From assembly GCA_003478355.1 (NCBI GenBank), contig QUFC01000036.1, positions 1 to 45,045 on the forward strand: a DNA stretch of 45,045 nucleotides, written 5' to 3'. Shown piece after piece: positions 42,823 through 45,045 of the stretch. A program made the translations under genes and the position numbers. How positions within the stretch are numbered: the stretch's first letter is position 1; each line of letters opens with the position of its first letter. This DNA is from Lachnospiraceae bacterium AM48-27BH. Its GTDB lineage: Bacteria; Bacillota; Clostridia; Lachnospirales; Lachnospiraceae. A model generated the notes under the pieces. That model had not been told where the DNA came from and did not search any database. It was given only the letters and a program-made list of their open reading frames with translations.

Positions 42823-43017
42823 TCAACGCTCAAACGATAATTTTTCACTTACCATATTGAATTCGCGAAAAAGCTTTTCACTATCATCTTTTTTGATAAT
42901 GGATGTAATGGTGGTTCGGTTGAGACCGCTAATGGCGGTCAGAAGTTCGATCGACTCGCCCTGACGGTGCAGTTTGACAATTGCATCTCGTTTTTTCTTT
43001 GTTATATGCATGGTCAT
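42823..43017 (-). CDS. Small helix-turn-helix protein in the partition operon
   Basis: The product (MTMHITKKKRDAIVKLHRQG then SIELLTAISGLNRTTITSII) is a short resolvase-like helix-turn-helix. ATG 43020 and 43017 are both possible starts. It follows the ParR-like gene by five to ten bases and is the third gene of the operon. It could be an autorepressor or adapt the partition complex. Confidence 0.65.
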   Translation of the reverse strand: MTMHITKKKRDAIVKLHRQGESIELLTAISGLNRTTITSIIKKDDSEKLFREFNMVSEKLSFER

Positions 43018-43025
43018 CATCCTTT

Positions 43026-43631
43026 TTATTCTAGGCCAGCAAATGCACTGTTCATGAATATATTATCGGAATTATTTTCCTCGGTAGTTCTACTTGAAGC
43101 GGTTTCGGTATCCTTATTTTCAGAAACAACTTTTGAGGTATCCTGTTTCATGGAAGATGTTGATTTCGTTATCGCTTCATTGGAACTATTATCAGTAGGA
43201 TTTTCGTTTACCACCGGTACATATGAAAGTGCCACACTACTCTTCTCTTCTCGGGCTGTTGATCCGAAAGTAAGCTCGGCTATTTTCATATCCATTTCTG
43301 CTTGTGTATAACGGATGGGCGTATCTGTACTGATGGATTGTTCCAATATATACTCAATCGTTCGGCGTTTATTGAGGCTTGCCATTTTTAAATCGTTTTC
43401 CCATTTGACAAGTGATTCATTGCCTTTAATGCGGATCTGAAATACTTTTGGAAGCTCTTCAAGGGAAATGTCTTTCGGTGCGTAGCCGATTAAGAGAAAT
43501 TGCCGCTTGATTGCGTAATTTAGTACGGCAGCGGTCAAGAATGACATTGCTTGACCGCTGCGGTTATGATACCACGTAGCGAAATGTGGCGCATTAGCTG
43601 TATTGATGTTGATTTGAATGTAGCTAGCCAT
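43026..43631 (-). CDS. ParR-like partition adaptor
   Basis: The 201-residue protein starts at 43631, overlapping the last base of parM. The N-terminus (SGQAMSFLTAAVLNYAIKRQ) fits a ribbon-helix-helix-like DNA-binding head; the tail is long, disordered and rich in Ser, Thr and Glu, with the end IFMNSAFAGLE suited to bind filament tips. Identity as ParR rests on position, not on sequence identity. Confidence 0.7.
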   Translation of the reverse strand: MASYIQININTANAPHFATWYHNRSGQAMSFLTAAVLNYAIKRQFLLIGYAPKDISLEELPKVFQIRIKGNESLVKWENDLKMASLNKRRTIEYILEQSISTDTPIRYTQAEMDMKIAELTFGSTAREEKSSVALSYVPVVNENPTDNSSNEAITKSTSSMKQDTSKVVSENKDTETASSRTTEENNSDNIFMNSAFAGLE

Positions 43632-44773
43632 TATTTGTACCTGTTTTTGAGCTGTTTATGCAGTCCGATTACAATAGCGTACATTGGAGAAATTTCGGAT
43701 CCATCATCAGCACGATTTGTTAAAACCACTTTTGTAAGTCCATGATGTTCAGCCATGTATTTTTTTATGTGAGGATAATATGCGATTCCGGTGCCGCCGG
43801 TTATGAACATATTTTCAACGTCATCCAATGAATATTTTCCTTCTAATAGGCTACACAGTTTGATAGCTTCTTCTGCCAAAACTTTTTCGTAGATATCCTT
43901 TACATTGATCACGGTTGTGTTCTTACGAACTGCTGGATTACCTTCGCCTCTGGCATGATACTGTACCTGAAGATAACTAAAGTCCTCTCTTCCAGCATCT
44001 TTTACCTTCTCTTCAACATACTTATCAATGTTGTACATTGCATGATCTGTATCACTGAACGCGGTTTCTGGATTGATCGACAGATTCTTTGCCAGTTCAA
44101 ATAATCCAACTGTTTTATATCCAGCATCCATCATGATACACGGTAAGGCCTTCTTATCAATAGTTAAATTACCGTCTGATGATGCACCTTGGAAAAGAAA
44201 AGCTGTGATTACCTGTGCGTTACATAAGAAATTCGCGTTTGAAAGATCCAGGTCAAAATCAAAAGTACAGGATTTGCTACCACGGCGGATTTTGAAATGA
44301 TGGCGCTGCTTCAAAAATTCCTTGATCTGTGGCCATTCATTCATGCTGCCATAAGGCAAACCAATACCGATAAAATACTGCAAGTTACTGAGGTTTCTAA
44401 AAAGATGTTTGTCAACATCTTTTTCAGGATTATAGACGGTATCATATGCTACTATCGAGTATCCGATTGCTGCGAGTAAACTAATATGGAAAGTTCTGTC
44501 TTTAAAACGTTGTTTGTTTCGGTTACTATCAAGTTCTTCAGCATACATTTTTAAATTGGATTTCATACTGATGATTTGATCGATACTGTCACCGAACATG
44601 TATACAGATCCCTTGTATTCTATGTAGGTGTTGTCGCCATCTGCTACTGATAAAGCATTAATAGAATTGGTAACATCAATCATTTTAGATGAAAAGGCGA
44701 GTAAATAGTCGCCGATACAGCACTTAAATTTATCAAATCCGCAGTCAACACTCAAATATAATTTCTGGTCCAT
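43631..44773 (-). CDS. parM: ParM/StbA-type actin-like partition ATPase
   Basis: The 380-residue protein has the actin-fold motifs: LYLSVDCGFDKFKC (phosphate 1), CIMMDAGYKTVGLFELA (phosphate 2) and NMFITGGTGIAYYPHI (adenosine). These polymerise to push plasmid copies apart. A downstream ParR-like gene and an upstream AT-rich repeat region complete a type II partition locus. Length is normal for ParM or Alp. Confidence 0.92.
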   Translation of the reverse strand: MDQKLYLSVDCGFDKFKCCIGDYLLAFSSKMIDVTNSINALSVADGDNTYIEYKGSVYMFGDSIDQIISMKSNLKMYAEELDSNRNKQRFKDRTFHISLLAAIGYSIVAYDTVYNPEKDVDKHLFRNLSNLQYFIGIGLPYGSMNEWPQIKEFLKQRHHFKIRRGSKSCTFDFDLDLSNANFLCNAQVITAFLFQGASSDGNLTIDKKALPCIMMDAGYKTVGLFELAKNLSINPETAFSDTDHAMYNIDKYVEEKVKDAGREDFSYLQVQYHARGEGNPAVRKNTTVINVKDIYEKVLAEEAIKLCSLLEGKYSLDDVENMFITGGTGIAYYPHIKKYMAEHHGLTKVVLTNRADDGSEISPMYAIVIGLHKQLKNRYK

Positions 44774-45045
44774 TCTTTTTCCTGCTGCTCACCCTCTCTT
44801 TTTATTACATAGATGGCAGCTTTCCCTTTCTTTTTAATTAACATCAATTTTATTATTATATCTTATGTTTTCGATGCTGTAGAACTACTAAGCCAATTTA
44901 TTATTATCAAAAATAATAATGAACGTTACCATTATAATACTGTGTATTTACGGAAATGTCAATATTATTATTCTTCTTGAAAATAGGATTTGATCTAAAA
45001 TAAAATGGCGCAAGAATTGCGTATTAGTGGCACTATAGTTGCACT
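44774..45045. promoter_or_regulatory. Candidate partition centromere (parC) and parM promoter
   Basis: The segment is extremely AT-rich. AATTTTATTATTAT (about 44846), AATTTATTATTATC (about 44895), its inverse CAAAAATAATAATGA, and AATATTATTATTC (about 44961) are repeated elements. On the minus strand TCTACA-17-TATAAT (44855-44883) is a plausible promoter. CGCAA/TTGCG lies at about 45011. No gene is present. Confidence 0.6.

Overview
The window looks like part of a large low-GC Firmicutes plasmid (or plasmid-like integrated element), most likely from a Clostridia/Lachnospiraceae host. The reasons are AT-rich intergenic DNA, strong AGGAGG ribosome sites, Gram-positive LexA boxes, small families typical of gut Clostridia (YodL-like, DUF4313, DUF4318, DUF6061, DUF3990/DUF3791), an iteron origin next to a replication protein, and a ParM-type partition locus. 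No rRNA, tRNA or core metabolic operon was seen. Most genes lie on the minus strand, so transcription runs mainly from high to low coordinates.

Layout. 0-1.9 kb: plus-strand membrane protein with a frameshift and the tail of a methyltransferase. 1.9-4.2 kb: a LexA-controlled repair operon (Y-family polymerase, unknown 107-aa protein, SRAP protein). 4.3-7.0 kb: recombination cluster (Rad52-like annealing protein, SSB, three small proteins, PAPS-reductase-like ATPase). 7.3-8.8 kb: DUF4313 protein and a duplicated regulatory leader. 8.8-12.2 kb: winged-helix-like protein, an 18-copy iteron array and the presumed replication initiator. 12.8-18.0 kb: tightly coupled operon with a HExxH metallopeptidase, an OB-HD protein, and delta-prime and gamma/tau clamp-loader subunits. 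18.3-21.3 kb: toxin-antitoxin-like genes (DUF3791, DUF3990 and a third small gene) split by a complete IS200/IS605 element (tnpA + tnpB). 21.3-26.6 kb: small protein, nuclease-helicase, DUF1810 protein, and a KfrA-like coiled-coil protein with palindromic operators. 26.7-32.8 kb: mosaic mobilisation region with two MobA/MobL relaxases, one fused in frame to a tnpB 3' half, a MOBQ-like oriT, small membrane proteins and several truncated genes. 32.5-34.6 kb: XRE regulator, divergent target gene, TOPRIM primase-like protein. 34.9-37.6 kb: ahpC/ahpF peroxide-defence pair. 37.8-42.7 kb: VirD4-type coupling protein, neighbours and a secreted cell-wall-binding protein. 42.8-45.0 kb: ParM, ParR-like protein, small HTH protein and a candidate centromere.

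Together the genes form a self-maintenance set: origin and initiator, element-encoded clamp loader, SSB, primase-like protein, helicase and lesion-bypass polymerase, partition, addiction and conjugative transfer. At least six genes carry an intrinsic terminator in the 5' leader, suggesting shared antitermination control. Four unrelated genes each show one apparent single-base deletion, which looks more like assembly error than decay. No VirB4-like or other channel genes are present, so a full conjugation apparatus, if any, lies outside the window.
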